A stretch of DNA of 64,000 nt from Microbacterium rhizomatis. Its GTDB lineage: Bacteria; Actinomycetota; Actinomycetes; Actinomycetales; Microbacteriaceae. Both the position numbers and the translations under genes were made by a program. This document shows, one piece after another, positions 46,222-54,897 of this stretch; the stretch's first letter is position 1; each line of letters starts with the position of its first letter. Location: the NCBI RefSeq assembly GCF_008710745.1, contig NZ_VYSA01000002.1, forward strand, positions 124,001 to 188,000, in the 5' to 3' direction. The notes below the pieces were generated by a model that worked only from the letters and a program-made list of their open reading frames with translations, did no database searches and had not been told where the DNA came from.

Positions 46222-46665
46222 ATGGCAACCATCACCCGGTTGAGTTCGAACGACAAACCCGACTGGCTCGCGCTCTGGAACGGCTATTTGACGTTCTACG
46301 AGACCGAACTTCCGGGGGCGACGACCGAATCGACCTTCCGACGACTGACAACGCCAGGCTCGGGACTGTACGGCGCGCTCGCACGCGACGAGGACGGCCG
46401 GGCCATCGGGCTCGTGCACTGGCTCACTCATCCGGCCACGTGGTCGACGACCGACTACTGCTATCTCGAGGATCTGTTCGTCGTTCCGGGCGCGCGCAGC
46501 TCAGGGACCGGGGCAGCTCTGATCGCCGCTGTGCGGGCGTGGGCGGCGGAGAACGGCTCGTCCAAGGTCTACTGGCTGACGGCCGAGACCAACCACACGG
46601 CCCGACGTCTGTACGACCGTCTGGCCACGCGAACGGGATTCATCCACTACGAGATTCCACTGTGA
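46222..46665 (+). CDS. GNAT family N-acetyltransferase
   Basis: 147 residues; ATG start. The acetyl-CoA loop is VVPGARSSGTGAALIAAVRA, preceded by CYLEDLFV and followed by YWLTAETNHTARRLYDRLA. Close in layout to the GNAT at 43569 but different in sequence. The acceptor substrate is unknown. Confidence 0.88.
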   Translation: MATITRLSSNDKPDWLALWNGYLTFYETELPGATTESTFRRLTTPGSGLYGALARDEDGRAIGLVHWLTHPATWSTTDYCYLEDLFVVPGARSSGTGAALIAAVRAWAAENGSSKVYWLTAETNHTARRLYDRLATRTGFIHYEIPL

Positions 46666-46748
46666 CCGCTGAGATCGCGTGTGACCCGGTTGTCCACAGG
46701 TTCTCGTATTTGTATTCTAATGTCTGAGGATGCTGCCACTATCTACAT

Positions 46749-48248
46749 GTGAACATCCTCTCGTCACTCCGCGACCGGGTCGCCCGGCTCGCGGCGTGGG
46801 ATGAACTCGATGTCGAGGTCTCGGCGCTGCCGTCGCACGCGGTGCGGTTGAGTGATGTGTCGGTATTGGATGCTCTGGCCGACGTGACCGCTCTGGCCAA
46901 TGACGCCGCTCGGTTGCAGGCCGTGCTCGCGGGCGTCGCCGCGCAACGGTCCCGGCGCGAAGACGGGGCTGGCGGGCTCGCGGCAGGGCAGGGGTTCGCG
47001 ACCCCTGCGTCCTTGATCCAGTCGATCACCGGCGGAACGAAAGCCGACGCGTCTCGGCAGGTGCGGGTCGGGGTGGCGCTGCTGGAAGGGATCGAACGTG
47101 TGCCGGACTCGACCGACGGCGACGATCCCGCCGCCGCGCCCGCGCTCCCATCTACGCCATGGCATGAACCGCTCCGGGTCGCGCTGCTCGACGGCAGGTT
47201 GACTTCCGTGCAGTCCGACGCGATCCGGGTCGGACTCGGTGAACCTGTCGTCGCCGGTCGCTCTGCTGCGCGGTCGGCAGTGAACGAGGCGTGGACGTTG
47301 GCGGCAGAGGGCCTCATCATCGAGGCGACCGGGATGCCGGTGGAAGAGCTCGGGAAGCGGGCGCGGATCATCCGGGACCTGCTCGACCCCACCGGCGCCG
47401 AGGAGCGCTTCGCCAGACGGTACGAGAACCGGGCCTACCGGGCATGGATCGATGCCGATGGGCAGCGCCACGCCCGCATCACTTATGACGATGAAATGGG
47501 TCTGTGGGTGGATGCCATCCTCGACGCCGCGCTGCGGCCACGTCGCGGCGGACCACGCTTCGTCACCGCCGGCGAACGCGAATCCGCCGCTCACTTGCGC
47601 GATGACCCCCGCACGAACGAACAACTCGCTTACGACCTGCTGATGGATCTCGTTCGCGCCGGATCCCTCGCCACCGCCAGCGATGTGTTCGGCACCCGGC
47701 AACCCGGAGTGCGTCTGGTCATGGTGAACGACATCGCAGGTCCGCGAGACGCATTCGGGCGACTCATCGACACCGGCCACGCCGAGAACGGCGGCGATGC
47801 CCTCCCCGGATCCGTCATCGACCGGGCCATCTGCGTGACCGGCACCGTGACCATCACCACCGACCGGCACGGCAACCCACTCGACCTCGGACGCACCCAC
47901 CGGACATACACGGCGAGGCAGACCCTCGCCCTCGCCGCTCGCGACGGGGGCTGCATGTGGACAGGGTGTACCCGACCGGCGTCGTATTGCGAGGCGCACC
48001 ACATCGATCCGTACTCCGAAGGCGGGAGAACGGACATCGACCGCGGCATCCTCCTGTGCCGGCATCACCATATGACCCTCCACAACCACGGATGGAAGAT
48101 CAGCCGTGACGGCCGCGCAGACTTCCTGCTTCACCCGCCCGGCGGCGCGACACCCGTCACTCTGACATCGAAGGCCGCGTGGAAATGGGCGTGGGATCCA
48201 CCCCCTCCACCCGAGTGCACGACGTGGCGGACGGTGACGTCCGCCTGA
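46749..48248 (+). CDS. DUF222 / HNH endonuclease (13E12 repeat family)
   Basis: 499 residues from GTG 46749. The N-terminal ~330 residues form the helical DUF222 region. The C-terminal HNH nuclease has the pattern GGCMWTGCTRPASYCEAHHI, DPYSEGGRTDIDRGILLCRH and HHMTLHNHGW, with zinc cysteines and the HH catalytic pair intact. These genes are multi-copy in actinobacteria and may be selfish or mobile. The upstream AT-rich stretch (tcgtatttgtattctaatg) is like that of other family members. Confidence 0.92.
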   Translation: MNILSSLRDRVARLAAWDELDVEVSALPSHAVRLSDVSVLDALADVTALANDAARLQAVLAGVAAQRSRREDGAGGLAAGQGFATPASLIQSITGGTKADASRQVRVGVALLEGIERVPDSTDGDDPAAAPALPSTPWHEPLRVALLDGRLTSVQSDAIRVGLGEPVVAGRSAARSAVNEAWTLAAEGLIIEATGMPVEELGKRARIIRDLLDPTGAEERFARRYENRAYRAWIDADGQRHARITYDDEMGLWVDAILDAALRPRRGGPRFVTAGERESAAHLRDDPRTNEQLAYDLLMDLVRAGSLATASDVFGTRQPGVRLVMVNDIAGPRDAFGRLIDTGHAENGGDALPGSVIDRAICVTGTVTITTDRHGNPLDLGRTHRTYTARQTLALAARDGGCMWTGCTRPASYCEAHHIDPYSEGGRTDIDRGILLCRHHHMTLHNHGWKISRDGRADFLLHPPGGATPVTLTSKAAWKWAWDPPPPPECTTWRTVTSA

Positions 48249-48295
48249 CCGCAAGAACCGAGGGAGGTCGAGCTGGAGCGCGCACCGCGGGCGTC

Positions 48296-48409
48296 GGCGC
48301 TCTGCCGGGATCGGCGCTTGGCCGGTGTCGGCGCCGGCGCTCTGCCGGGATCGGCGCTTGGCCGGCGTCGACGCACGCCGGCGTCGACGCTCGCCGGCGT
48401 CGACGGCGG
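48296..48409. repeat. Nested tandem repeats after the DUF222/HNH gene
   Basis: A 30-nt unit (ggcgctctgccgggatcggc then gcttggccgg) occurs exactly twice (48296-48325 and 48336-48365, period 40). It is followed by two 16-nt units (cgtcgacgcacgccgg and cgtcgacgctcgccgg) and a partial third. No coding function is seen between 48249 and 48491. Confidence 0.85.
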
Positions 48410-48491
48410 TCATCTCGTGATATCGAGACCCTGTCTCTCGATGTCGAACGGTTTCATCGCGCGCGAAACGTTGTCCGTGAATAATGAGGCC

Positions 48492-49124
48492 ATGTCCACC
48501 ACGGCACTCGGGTACAGCGCCATCTCCAGCTACAGCCGGATCGAATTGCTGAGCCTTCTGCACGAACGGCCTCGTCGGACGATCGCCGAACTCACCGACG
48601 AGACCGGGTTGCACGCCAACACGGTGCGCGAGCACCTGCAGCGCCTCGAGGCCGACGGACTCGTGGTCAGGACGACCGAGCACCGCACCACACGCGGTCG
48701 ACCGCGCGTGCTGTTCACGGCGGTCATGGGCGAGGAAGCAGTCTCCAGCCCGGTCGCGCGGCGGAAGGTCCGCGCAGCGGCCGATCGCGGCGACCTGATG
48801 CGACGACTGATCCCCGACGCTGAACCCGACACGCGGGATCTCGCGCCCGATGCGCTGCACCAGCTCGACGCGATCGTCGAGAACCTCGCAGAGTCCGGCT
48901 TCGAGCCCGCTTTCGACGGCCGCGATCTGACCCTCGACGTGACCCCATGCCCCCACCAGGAGGCGCAGTCCGGGCATCGCGAGACGCTCTGCGCCGTGCA
49001 CCTCGGAATCATGCAGGGCGTACTGGCCGAAGCGGGCGGCCCTCTCCGTGCCATCGCGGTGCGGACGGACGGTGTCCCCAGCGGCTGCATCGTGCAGCTG
49101 GCCTGCTCCCGCATAGCCTGCTGA
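48492..49124 (+). CDS. Winged-helix regulator with cysteine-rich C-terminus (SufR/ArsR-like)
   Basis: 210 residues from ATG 48492. The N-terminal winged HTH (residues 15-70) reads RIELLSLLHERPRRTIAEL and LHANTVREHLQRLEADGLVV. The C-terminal region has cysteines at 153, 167, 199, 205 and 210 (TPCPHQEAQSG, RETLCAVHLG, VPSGCIVQLACSRIAC), spaced like an Fe-S or metal-sensing module as in SufR-type regulators. The target is unknown; candidates are its own promoter and the repeat-bearing promoter just downstream. Confidence 0.8.
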   Translation: MSTTALGYSAISSYSRIELLSLLHERPRRTIAELTDETGLHANTVREHLQRLEADGLVVRTTEHRTTRGRPRVLFTAVMGEEAVSSPVARRKVRAAADRGDLMRRLIPDAEPDTRDLAPDALHQLDAIVENLAESGFEPAFDGRDLTLDVTPCPHQEAQSGHRETLCAVHLGIMQGVLAEAGGPLRAIAVRTDGVPSGCIVQLACSRIAC

Positions 49125-49164
49125 TCAGACGCGGTTCTGTCTTCGCGTGCCGCGGAGTGATACA

Positions 49165-49266
49165 TTGCAGTTCTAGGTACCTTGCAGATCTAGGTACCTC
49201 GCAGTTATAGATACCTTGCAGTTCTAGGTACATTCCGGTTCTAGGTAACCTGTATCCCTAGCTATC
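49165..49266. repeat. Six tandem 17-nt repeats in front of a padR gene
   Basis: Units start at 49165, 49182, 49199, 49216, 49233 and 49250. The consensus is ttgcagttctaggtacc; the sixth unit is degenerate. Each junction creates an AGGTACCT-like palindrome, so the array is a ladder of palindromic half-sites every 17 nt in AT-rich DNA. It ends 32 nt before the PadR start. Likely an operator/promoter array. Confidence 0.9.
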
Positions 49267-49298
49267 CATGACGGAACCCGTGCCCGATCGGAGCAGCG

Positions 49299-49661
49299 AT
49301 GCGCATCGGAAAAGACCTCGTCGCCGCGGCGGCGACTCCCATGGTGCTGGGGATCCTGGCCGACGGTGAATCGTACGGCTACGCGATTCTTCAGCGCGTG
49401 GCCGAGCTGTCGGGCGGCGAGCTCGAGTGGAGCGACGGGATGCTGTACCCCCTTCTTCATCGGCTCGAGAAGCTCGGATACGTCGACTCCGCGTGGCGCG
49501 ACGACGGGCCGGGCCGACCCCGCCGCCACTACCGGTTGAGCCCGGACGGACATCGGGTGCTCGCCGACCAGCGCCGCCAGTGGAGCGTCGTGAGCCGCGC
49601 CCTGCAGCGAGCATGGGGCGAGGGAACGCAGCCTTCGAGCGCCCTGCCGGGGTTGGCCTGA
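49299..49661 (+). CDS. PadR family transcriptional regulator
   Basis: 120 residues, a minimal PadR winged helix with one C-terminal helix: ATPMVLGILADGESYGYAIL, SGGELEWSDGMLYPLLHRLE and RRHYRLSPDGHRVLADQ. The next gene starts 1 nt after its stop. PadR plus a membrane protein with permease prefix domain is a recurrent pair in Gram-positive bacteria, where the regulator represses its own operon. The 17-nt repeat array is the probable binding region. Confidence 0.92.
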   Translation: MRIGKDLVAAAATPMVLGILADGESYGYAILQRVAELSGGELEWSDGMLYPLLHRLEKLGYVDSAWRDDGPGRPRRHYRLSPDGHRVLADQRRQWSVVSRALQRAWGEGTQPSSALPGLA

Positions 49662-49662
49662 C

Positions 49663-51042
49663 ATGTCTTCGCCCGACGATCTCGAGAACCAGATCTCGAC
49701 GTGGCGGTCCTTCCTCTCGAGGCGCGACGCGATCGCGGCGAACGACGTCGCAGAGCTCGAAGCCCACCTCCGCGATCAGATCGATGATCTCTCGCATGCG
49801 GGGCTCGCCGGAGACGAGGCGTTCATCGTCGCCGTCAAGCGCATGGGCAGCGTCGACGCACTCTCGCGAGAGTTCGCCACCGAGCACTCCGAACGCCTCT
49901 GGAAGCAGCTCGTGCTCGGCGAGCCCGCTGATCGACGATCGGAATCCGTGCGCCCGCGCTCCGCACTCGTCCTTGCGATCGCATTCGGGGTCGCCGCCGC
50001 TCTCGCTGTCAAGCTTCCTGTCCTCCTCGGCGCGGGCGGTGTGCCCCCGACGTCCAATGGGGTGGTCGAGTTCTACGCCTGTAATGCCGCACTGCTGGTC
50101 CTTCCCTTCCTCGCTGCCTACTTCGCGGTCCGGCGCCGGGTACGCATCGTCCCGCTCGCCGTGGTCGCAACCGTCTTCGCCGTCACCGCGGTCGTCGTCA
50201 ACGTCTACCCGTTCACGGCGAACGCGGCCACCGAGCTGCTCGTGGCGGTGCACGCCCCGGTCGCACTGTGGCTCACCGTCGGCATCGTGTACGCGGGTGG
50301 CGACTGGAGGTCGGGACGGGCGCGAATGGACTTCATCCGCTTCACGGGAGAGTGGTTCGTCTACTTCGTGCTCATCGCGCTGGGCGGAGGCGTGCTGTGC
50401 CTGGTGACGGTGGCTGTCTTCCAGGCGGTGGGTGTGAACGCGGGCCTGTTCGTCAGCGACTGGATCCTGCCGTGCGGGGCCGCCGGTGCGGTCGTGATCG
50501 CCGCGTGGCTGGTCGAGGCGAAGCAGGCGGTGATCGAGAACATCGCTCCGGTGCTGACGAAGCTCTTCACGCCGCTGTTCACCCTGCTGCTCCTCGCTCT
50601 GATCGTTGCGGGGCTTGTGCAGCAGAACGTCATCGACGCCCAGCGCGACCTGCTCATCAGCTTCGACCTCGTGCTGCTCGTGGTGGTGGCACTTCTCCTC
50701 TACGCGATCTCGGCCCGAGACGCGCTCGCGCCGCCGTCGTGGTTCGAGCGACTGCAGCTGCTCATGGTGTGCAGCGCGATCGTCGTAGACCTCATCGTGC
50801 TCGTCGCGATGATGGGGCGCATCGGCACCTACGGATTCAGCGCCAACAAGGTGGCCTCACTCGGCCTCAATCTCATCCTGCTCATCAACCTCGCGTGGTC
50901 GGCCTGGCGGCTCTTCGGCTTCGTTCGCGGGCGCGCCCCGTTCGGACGCCTCGAAAGCTGGCAGACGGGATACCTGCCGGTCTACTTCGGGTGGGCGATG
51001 CTCGTCGTGATCGTCTTCCCGCCGGCGTTCGGCTTCGCCTGA
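49663..51042 (+). CDS. Permease prefix domain 1-containing multi-pass membrane protein
   Basis: 459 residues. A cytosolic N-terminal domain of ~75 residues (SRRDAIAANDVAELEAHLRD; HAGLAGDEAFIVAVKRMGSV) matches the permease prefix domain. About ten membrane helices follow, with no ATPase or channel motif. It is co-transcribed with the upstream padR (1 nt gap). A function as a sensor or transporter linked to PadR control is inferred. Confidence 0.85.
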   Translation: MSSPDDLENQISTWRSFLSRRDAIAANDVAELEAHLRDQIDDLSHAGLAGDEAFIVAVKRMGSVDALSREFATEHSERLWKQLVLGEPADRRSESVRPRSALVLAIAFGVAAALAVKLPVLLGAGGVPPTSNGVVEFYACNAALLVLPFLAAYFAVRRRVRIVPLAVVATVFAVTAVVVNVYPFTANAATELLVAVHAPVALWLTVGIVYAGGDWRSGRARMDFIRFTGEWFVYFVLIALGGGVLCLVTVAVFQAVGVNAGLFVSDWILPCGAAGAVVIAAWLVEAKQAVIENIAPVLTKLFTPLFTLLLLALIVAGLVQQNVIDAQRDLLISFDLVLLVVVALLLYAISARDALAPPSWFERLQLLMVCSAIVVDLIVLVAMMGRIGTYGFSANKVASLGLNLILLINLAWSAWRLFGFVRGRAPFGRLESWQTGYLPVYFGWAMLVVIVFPPAFGFA

Positions 51043-51065
51043 CGAGGCTCGCTCGGGCGCCCGGC

Positions 51066-52166
51066 TCAGCCGCCGATCGCGTTCATGCCCCGCGCCGGCT
51101 GAAGGAAGCTGGGGTCGTTGATCGCATGACCGGGGAGCTTGCCGTGCACGCATGAGCGCAGCATCCGGTCGATGTCGTCGTCCGACGCGTCCTCCGACCG
51201 CAGGATCGGCACGAGGTCATACTCGGTCGTGGAGAAGAGGCAGTTGCGCAGCTGACCATCGGCCGTCAGCCTGAGGCGGTCGCAATCGCCGCAGAACGGC
51301 GCCGTGACGGACGCGATGATGCCGACCGTGTGCGGGCCGCCGTCCAGGGTCCACCGCTCGGCCGGCGCACCGCCGCGCCCCGGTATCGGTGTGAGCTCCC
51401 ATCGATCTGCGAGCGCGGCGAGGATCTCGTCGCGCGTGACCATCTGCGCGCGATCCCACGTGTGCCCCGCGTCGAGCGGCATCTGCTCGATGAACCGCAG
51501 TTCGGCCCCGTGGGCGACGGCGAAGGCGACGAGGTCGGGCAGCTCGTCGTCGTTGACACCCCGCATCGCGACCGTGTTGAGCTTGAGCGGGCGAAGACCG
51601 GATGCTGCGGCCGCCGCGATGCCTTCGAGCACGTCGTCCAGCCGATCGCGCCGCGTGAGTTCGCGGAACCGCTCACGATCGAGCGTGTCGATGCTGATGT
51701 TGAGGCGGTGCAGCCCCGCGTCGATCAGGTCGGGCAGGAGGGCGGCGAGGCGGATGCCGTTGGTCGTCATGGCCAGCTGCACGGGGCCACCTGGCCCCTC
51801 GATCGCGCCGAGGCGCCGCACGACATCGACGATGTCGGGGCGCAGCAGCGGCTCGCCGCCGGTGAGGCGGAAAGTCGTCACGCCGTCCGCTGCGGCGACG
51901 CGCGCGATCCGCTCGATCTCGTCCAGGCTCAGGATGCTCGACCGCGCCAGCCACTCGTTGCCCTGTTCGGGCATGCAATAGGTGCAGCGCAGCGAGCAGC
52001 GATCGGTCAGCGAGACCCGCAAGTCGCGATGGACGCGCCCGTGCGTGTCGACCAGGGCCGTTCCGAGCGCGGCACCGTCGGCGACCCTGCTTCGATCCTG
52101 AAGGAGGGGGGCGCGCACGCCGATCATGACGGGAACCGCCGTCACGATCTCGACCTCGGGGTGCAT
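51066..52166 (-). CDS. moaA: GTP 3',8-cyclase MoaA
   Basis: A radical SAM enzyme for the first step of molybdenum cofactor synthesis. 366 residues. N-terminal cluster cysteines 57, 61 and 64 (RCSLRCTYC) are followed by the SAM site FRLTGGEPLLRPD. The second, C-terminal cluster is seen in APFCGDCDRLRLTADGQLRN, then C. The protein ends in the essential GG tail (RGMNAIGG). ATG 52166 adds a short N-terminal extension; an in-frame ATG 39 nt later is possible. The mod transporter at 61-64 kb would supply molybdate. Confidence 0.95.
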   Translation of the reverse strand: MHPEVEIVTAVPVMIGVRAPLLQDRSRVADGAALGTALVDTHGRVHRDLRVSLTDRCSLRCTYCMPEQGNEWLARSSILSLDEIERIARVAAADGVTTFRLTGGEPLLRPDIVDVVRRLGAIEGPGGPVQLAMTTNGIRLAALLPDLIDAGLHRLNISIDTLDRERFRELTRRDRLDDVLEGIAAAAASGLRPLKLNTVAMRGVNDDELPDLVAFAVAHGAELRFIEQMPLDAGHTWDRAQMVTRDEILAALADRWELTPIPGRGGAPAERWTLDGGPHTVGIIASVTAPFCGDCDRLRLTADGQLRNCLFSTTEYDLVPILRSEDASDDDIDRMLRSCVHGKLPGHAINDPSFLQPARGMNAIGG

Positions 52167-52292
52167 CTCGCGCTCATTCTTCGAGCGTAATCGTGACTCT
52201 CTCGCTCGGGGTCGTTTTTCACGGCTCGCCATCTGGCGCGAGTCTGGCACTCTCTGCGACCCTGGATCTGCACGGGAGAACTGCCCCTGACG

Positions 52293-52328
52293 TGTGGTCT
52301 GACCACATGGTACTGTGGTCAGACCACA
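52293..52328. promoter_or_regulatory. Twin palindromic operators upstream of cydA
   Basis: tgtggtctgaccaca (52293-52307) and tgtggtcagaccaca (52314-52328) are reverse complements of each other. Each is a palindrome around one central base, and the centres are 21 bp apart (two helical turns). The core TGGTCNGACCA is the classical site of FadR-subfamily GntR regulators. The sites lie 27-62 nt before the cydA start, so they probably overlap the promoter. Confidence 0.75.
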
Positions 52329-52354
52329 CTCCCAGAGTGATCGGAGGCACCTCG

Positions 52355-53800
52355 GTGGACCTATTAGACCCCCTGCTGCTGGCCCGTTGGCAGTTCGGTC
52401 TCACGACGCTCTACCATTTCCTCTTCGTGCCGCTCACCCTCGGCATGGCGCTGACCGTCGCGATCTTCCAGACGGCCTGGTTCCGCACTGCGAACATCAA
52501 ATGGCTGCACCTGACGCGCTTCTTCGGCAAGATCTTCCTGATCAACTTCGCCATGGGCGTGGTGACCGGGATCGTGCAGGAATTCCAGTTCGGCATGAAC
52601 TGGTCGTCGTACTCGCGATTCGTGGGCGACGTGTTCGGCGCCCCCCTCGCCTTCGAGGGCCTCATGGCGTTCTTCTTCGAGGCGACCTTCATCGGGCTGT
52701 GGATCTTCGGCTGGGACAAACTGCCCAAGGGCCTTCACCTCGCGAGCATCTGGATCGCCACGATCGGCGCGTGGTTCTCGGCGTACTTCATCCTCGCCGC
52801 CAACGCCTTCATGCAGAACCCGGTGGGCTACCAGATGGCCGCGGACGGCCATCGCGCCGAGATGACCGACTTCCTGGCCGTCCTCACCAACCCGGTCGCC
52901 CTCGCCGCGCTCCCCCACACGCTCTTCGCCGCGTTCATGATGACGATGGGCGTGATCGTCTCGATCTCAGCATGGCACCTCGTGCGCCGCCGCAACATCG
53001 AGATGATGCGCACGTCCCTGCGCTACGGGCTGTGGGGCCTGATCATCGCCTTCGTCGGCGTCGCCGTCTCAGGCGACCAGCTCGGGCTCGTGATGGTCTC
53101 GACCCAGCCGATGAAGATGGCTGCGGCAGAAGCACTGTTCAACACTTCCTGCGGTGCGGACGCCTCGTTCTCGATCTTCACCCTGGGCACACCCGACGGT
53201 ACGTCCGAGCTCTTCTCGATCCGCATTCCGTATCTGTTGTCGTTCCTGTCGACACACACCCTCGACGGCTGCGTCGAAGGCATCAACGACCTCAACAACG
53301 CCTACGCGACGCAGCTCTTCCCGCAGTTCGCCGACCAGGTGAACGGCAACTTCGCGCCCGTCCTCTGGGTCACGTACTGGTCGTTCCGCTGGATGATCGG
53401 ACTCGGCGGCATCGCCGCCCTCGTGTCGGTGGTGGGTCTGTGGCTCACCCGCAAGAAGGCCAAGCGCGAGGTGCCCGCGTGGGCGTGGCGCCTGGCGATC
53501 TGGGCCTGGCCGGCATCGCTGTTCGCCATCCTGGTCGGCTGGGTCTTCACCGAGATGGGCAGACAGCCGTGGATCGTGTTCGGACTCATGCTCACGCAGG
53601 ACGGAGTCTCGCCGAGCGTGCCGGGCTGGAGCGTGCTGATCTCACTCGTGGCTTTCACCGCCATCTACGCGATCCTCGCGTTCGTCGAGGTCGGCCTCAT
53701 CATGAAGACGGCGCACAAAGGGCCCGACCCCCTCCCGGGCCCGGGTGATCCGGATCCCACGGATCATGCCCTCGAAGACACCCCGACGACGGTCTACTAG
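52355..53800 (+). CDS. cydA: Cytochrome bd ubiquinol/menaquinol oxidase subunit I
   Basis: A terminal oxidase with high oxygen affinity. 481 residues from GTG 52355 (GGAGG 8 nt upstream; the frame stays open further up but reads through the operators). LLLARWQFGLTTLYHFLFVP carries the heme ligand His, PHTLFAAFMMTMGV the second His, and TEMGRQPWIVFG the conserved GRQPW. The Q-loop is short, as in Gram-positive bd enzymes. It heads the cydABDC operon. Confidence 0.95.
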   Translation: MDLLDPLLLARWQFGLTTLYHFLFVPLTLGMALTVAIFQTAWFRTANIKWLHLTRFFGKIFLINFAMGVVTGIVQEFQFGMNWSSYSRFVGDVFGAPLAFEGLMAFFFEATFIGLWIFGWDKLPKGLHLASIWIATIGAWFSAYFILAANAFMQNPVGYQMAADGHRAEMTDFLAVLTNPVALAALPHTLFAAFMMTMGVIVSISAWHLVRRRNIEMMRTSLRYGLWGLIIAFVGVAVSGDQLGLVMVSTQPMKMAAAEALFNTSCGADASFSIFTLGTPDGTSELFSIRIPYLLSFLSTHTLDGCVEGINDLNNAYATQLFPQFADQVNGNFAPVLWVTYWSFRWMIGLGGIAALVSVVGLWLTRKKAKREVPAWAWRLAIWAWPASLFAILVGWVFTEMGRQPWIVFGLMLTQDGVSPSVPGWSVLISLVAFTAIYAILAFVEVGLIMKTAHKGPDPLPGPGDPDPTDHALEDTPTTVY

Positions 53801-53809
53801 GAGCGCGCC

Positions 53810-54841
53810 ATGGATCTCGCATACGTCTGGTTCTTCATCGTCGGAGTGCTCTTCGTCGGCTACTTCGTGCTCGACGGGTTCGACTTCGGCGTCGGGATGT
53901 CGCTGCCCTTCCTCGGGAAGGACGACATCGGCCGCCGCCAGATCATCAACACGATCGGCCCCGTGTGGGACCTCAACGAGACGTGGGTCATCGTGGCGGG
54001 CGCGTGCCTGTTCGCCGCCTTCCCCGAGTGGTACGCGTCGATGTTCAGCGGGTTCTACCTCCCCCTGCTGCTGATCCTGCTCGCACTGATCCTGCGCGGA
54101 GTGTCGTTCGAATACCGCCACCAGCGCGACAGCCTGCGATGGAAGAAGGGCTTCGACACGATGATCGTCGTCGGCTCCGCGGTGCCCGCGCTGCTCTGGG
54201 GTGTCGCGGTGGCCAACATCGTGCAGGGCGTGCCGATGGATGCCGGCCACGAGTTCACCGGATCGCTCCTCAGCCTGCTCAACCCGTACGGGCTGCTGGG
54301 CGGACTCACGACGCTCCTGCTGTTCTTCACGCACGGCGTCTACTTCGTCGCGCTCAAGACCGACGGTCAGGTGCACGAGGACGCCCGTGCCCTCGCGCGC
54401 AGGTCGGGGATGATCACGGTCGTCGTGGCGGCGATCTTCCTGATCTGGACGATCTTCATCGCCGCCGGGCACGGCGCGCCCCTCATGGCGGCCGTCATCG
54501 GGTGCGCCGCCATCGCGGCGGTCTGCCTGATCATGTCGATCCTGTTCAACCTCCGCGACCGCGAGGGCTGGGCGTTCGGTTTCGGCGCCGTCACGATCGT
54601 GACAGCGGTGCTCACGCTCTGGTTCGCGCTGTTCCCGAACGTGATGGTCTCCAGCACCGACCCGGCTTACAGCCTCACGATCGAGAACGCGTCCAGCACC
54701 GACTACACGCTCACCATCATGACCTGGGCGGCGGTCATCTTCCTTCCGCTCGTGCTGGCGTACCAGGCGTGGACATACTGGGTGTTCCGGAAGCGCGTCT
54801 CGCGCTCGCGCATCGAGAAGGCCGCGGCGCTCGCGCACTGA
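53810..54841 (+). CDS. cydB: Cytochrome bd oxidase subunit II
   Basis: 343 residues with about eight membrane helices. The family motif YFVLDGFDFGVGMSLPFLG is near the N-terminus, and GPVWDLNETWVIVAGACLFA follows. It starts 10 nt after cydA and completes the oxidase core that couples quinol oxidation to oxygen reduction. Confidence 0.96.
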   Translation: MDLAYVWFFIVGVLFVGYFVLDGFDFGVGMSLPFLGKDDIGRRQIINTIGPVWDLNETWVIVAGACLFAAFPEWYASMFSGFYLPLLLILLALILRGVSFEYRHQRDSLRWKKGFDTMIVVGSAVPALLWGVAVANIVQGVPMDAGHEFTGSLLSLLNPYGLLGGLTTLLLFFTHGVYFVALKTDGQVHEDARALARRSGMITVVVAAIFLIWTIFIAAGHGAPLMAAVIGCAAIAAVCLIMSILFNLRDREGWAFGFGAVTIVTAVLTLWFALFPNVMVSSTDPAYSLTIENASSTDYTLTIMTWAAVIFLPLVLAYQAWTYWVFRKRVSRSRIEKAAALAH

Positions 54842-54860
54842 GCCGCCCGCACACGGAACA

Positions 54861-54878
54861 GTCCGGCCGGCGCCGGAC
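54861..54878 (+). terminator. Hairpin between cydB and cydD
   Basis: gtccggc pairs with gccggac around the loop cggc (7-bp GC-rich stem), 20 nt before the cydD start. It may act as a partial attenuator or mRNA-stability element that lets cydAB accumulate above cydDC. Short GC hairpins are frequent in such genomes, so significance is uncertain. Confidence 0.35.
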
Positions 54879-54897
54879 CGTAAGGCAGGATCGAATC

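Noticed and set aside
52293..52328. Rex or CRP/GlxR site upstream of cydA
   Set aside because: Rex sites read TTGTGAA-N4-TTCACAA, and CRP sites TGTGA-N6-TCACA. The 15-bp tgtggtcNgaccaca palindrome fits neither.
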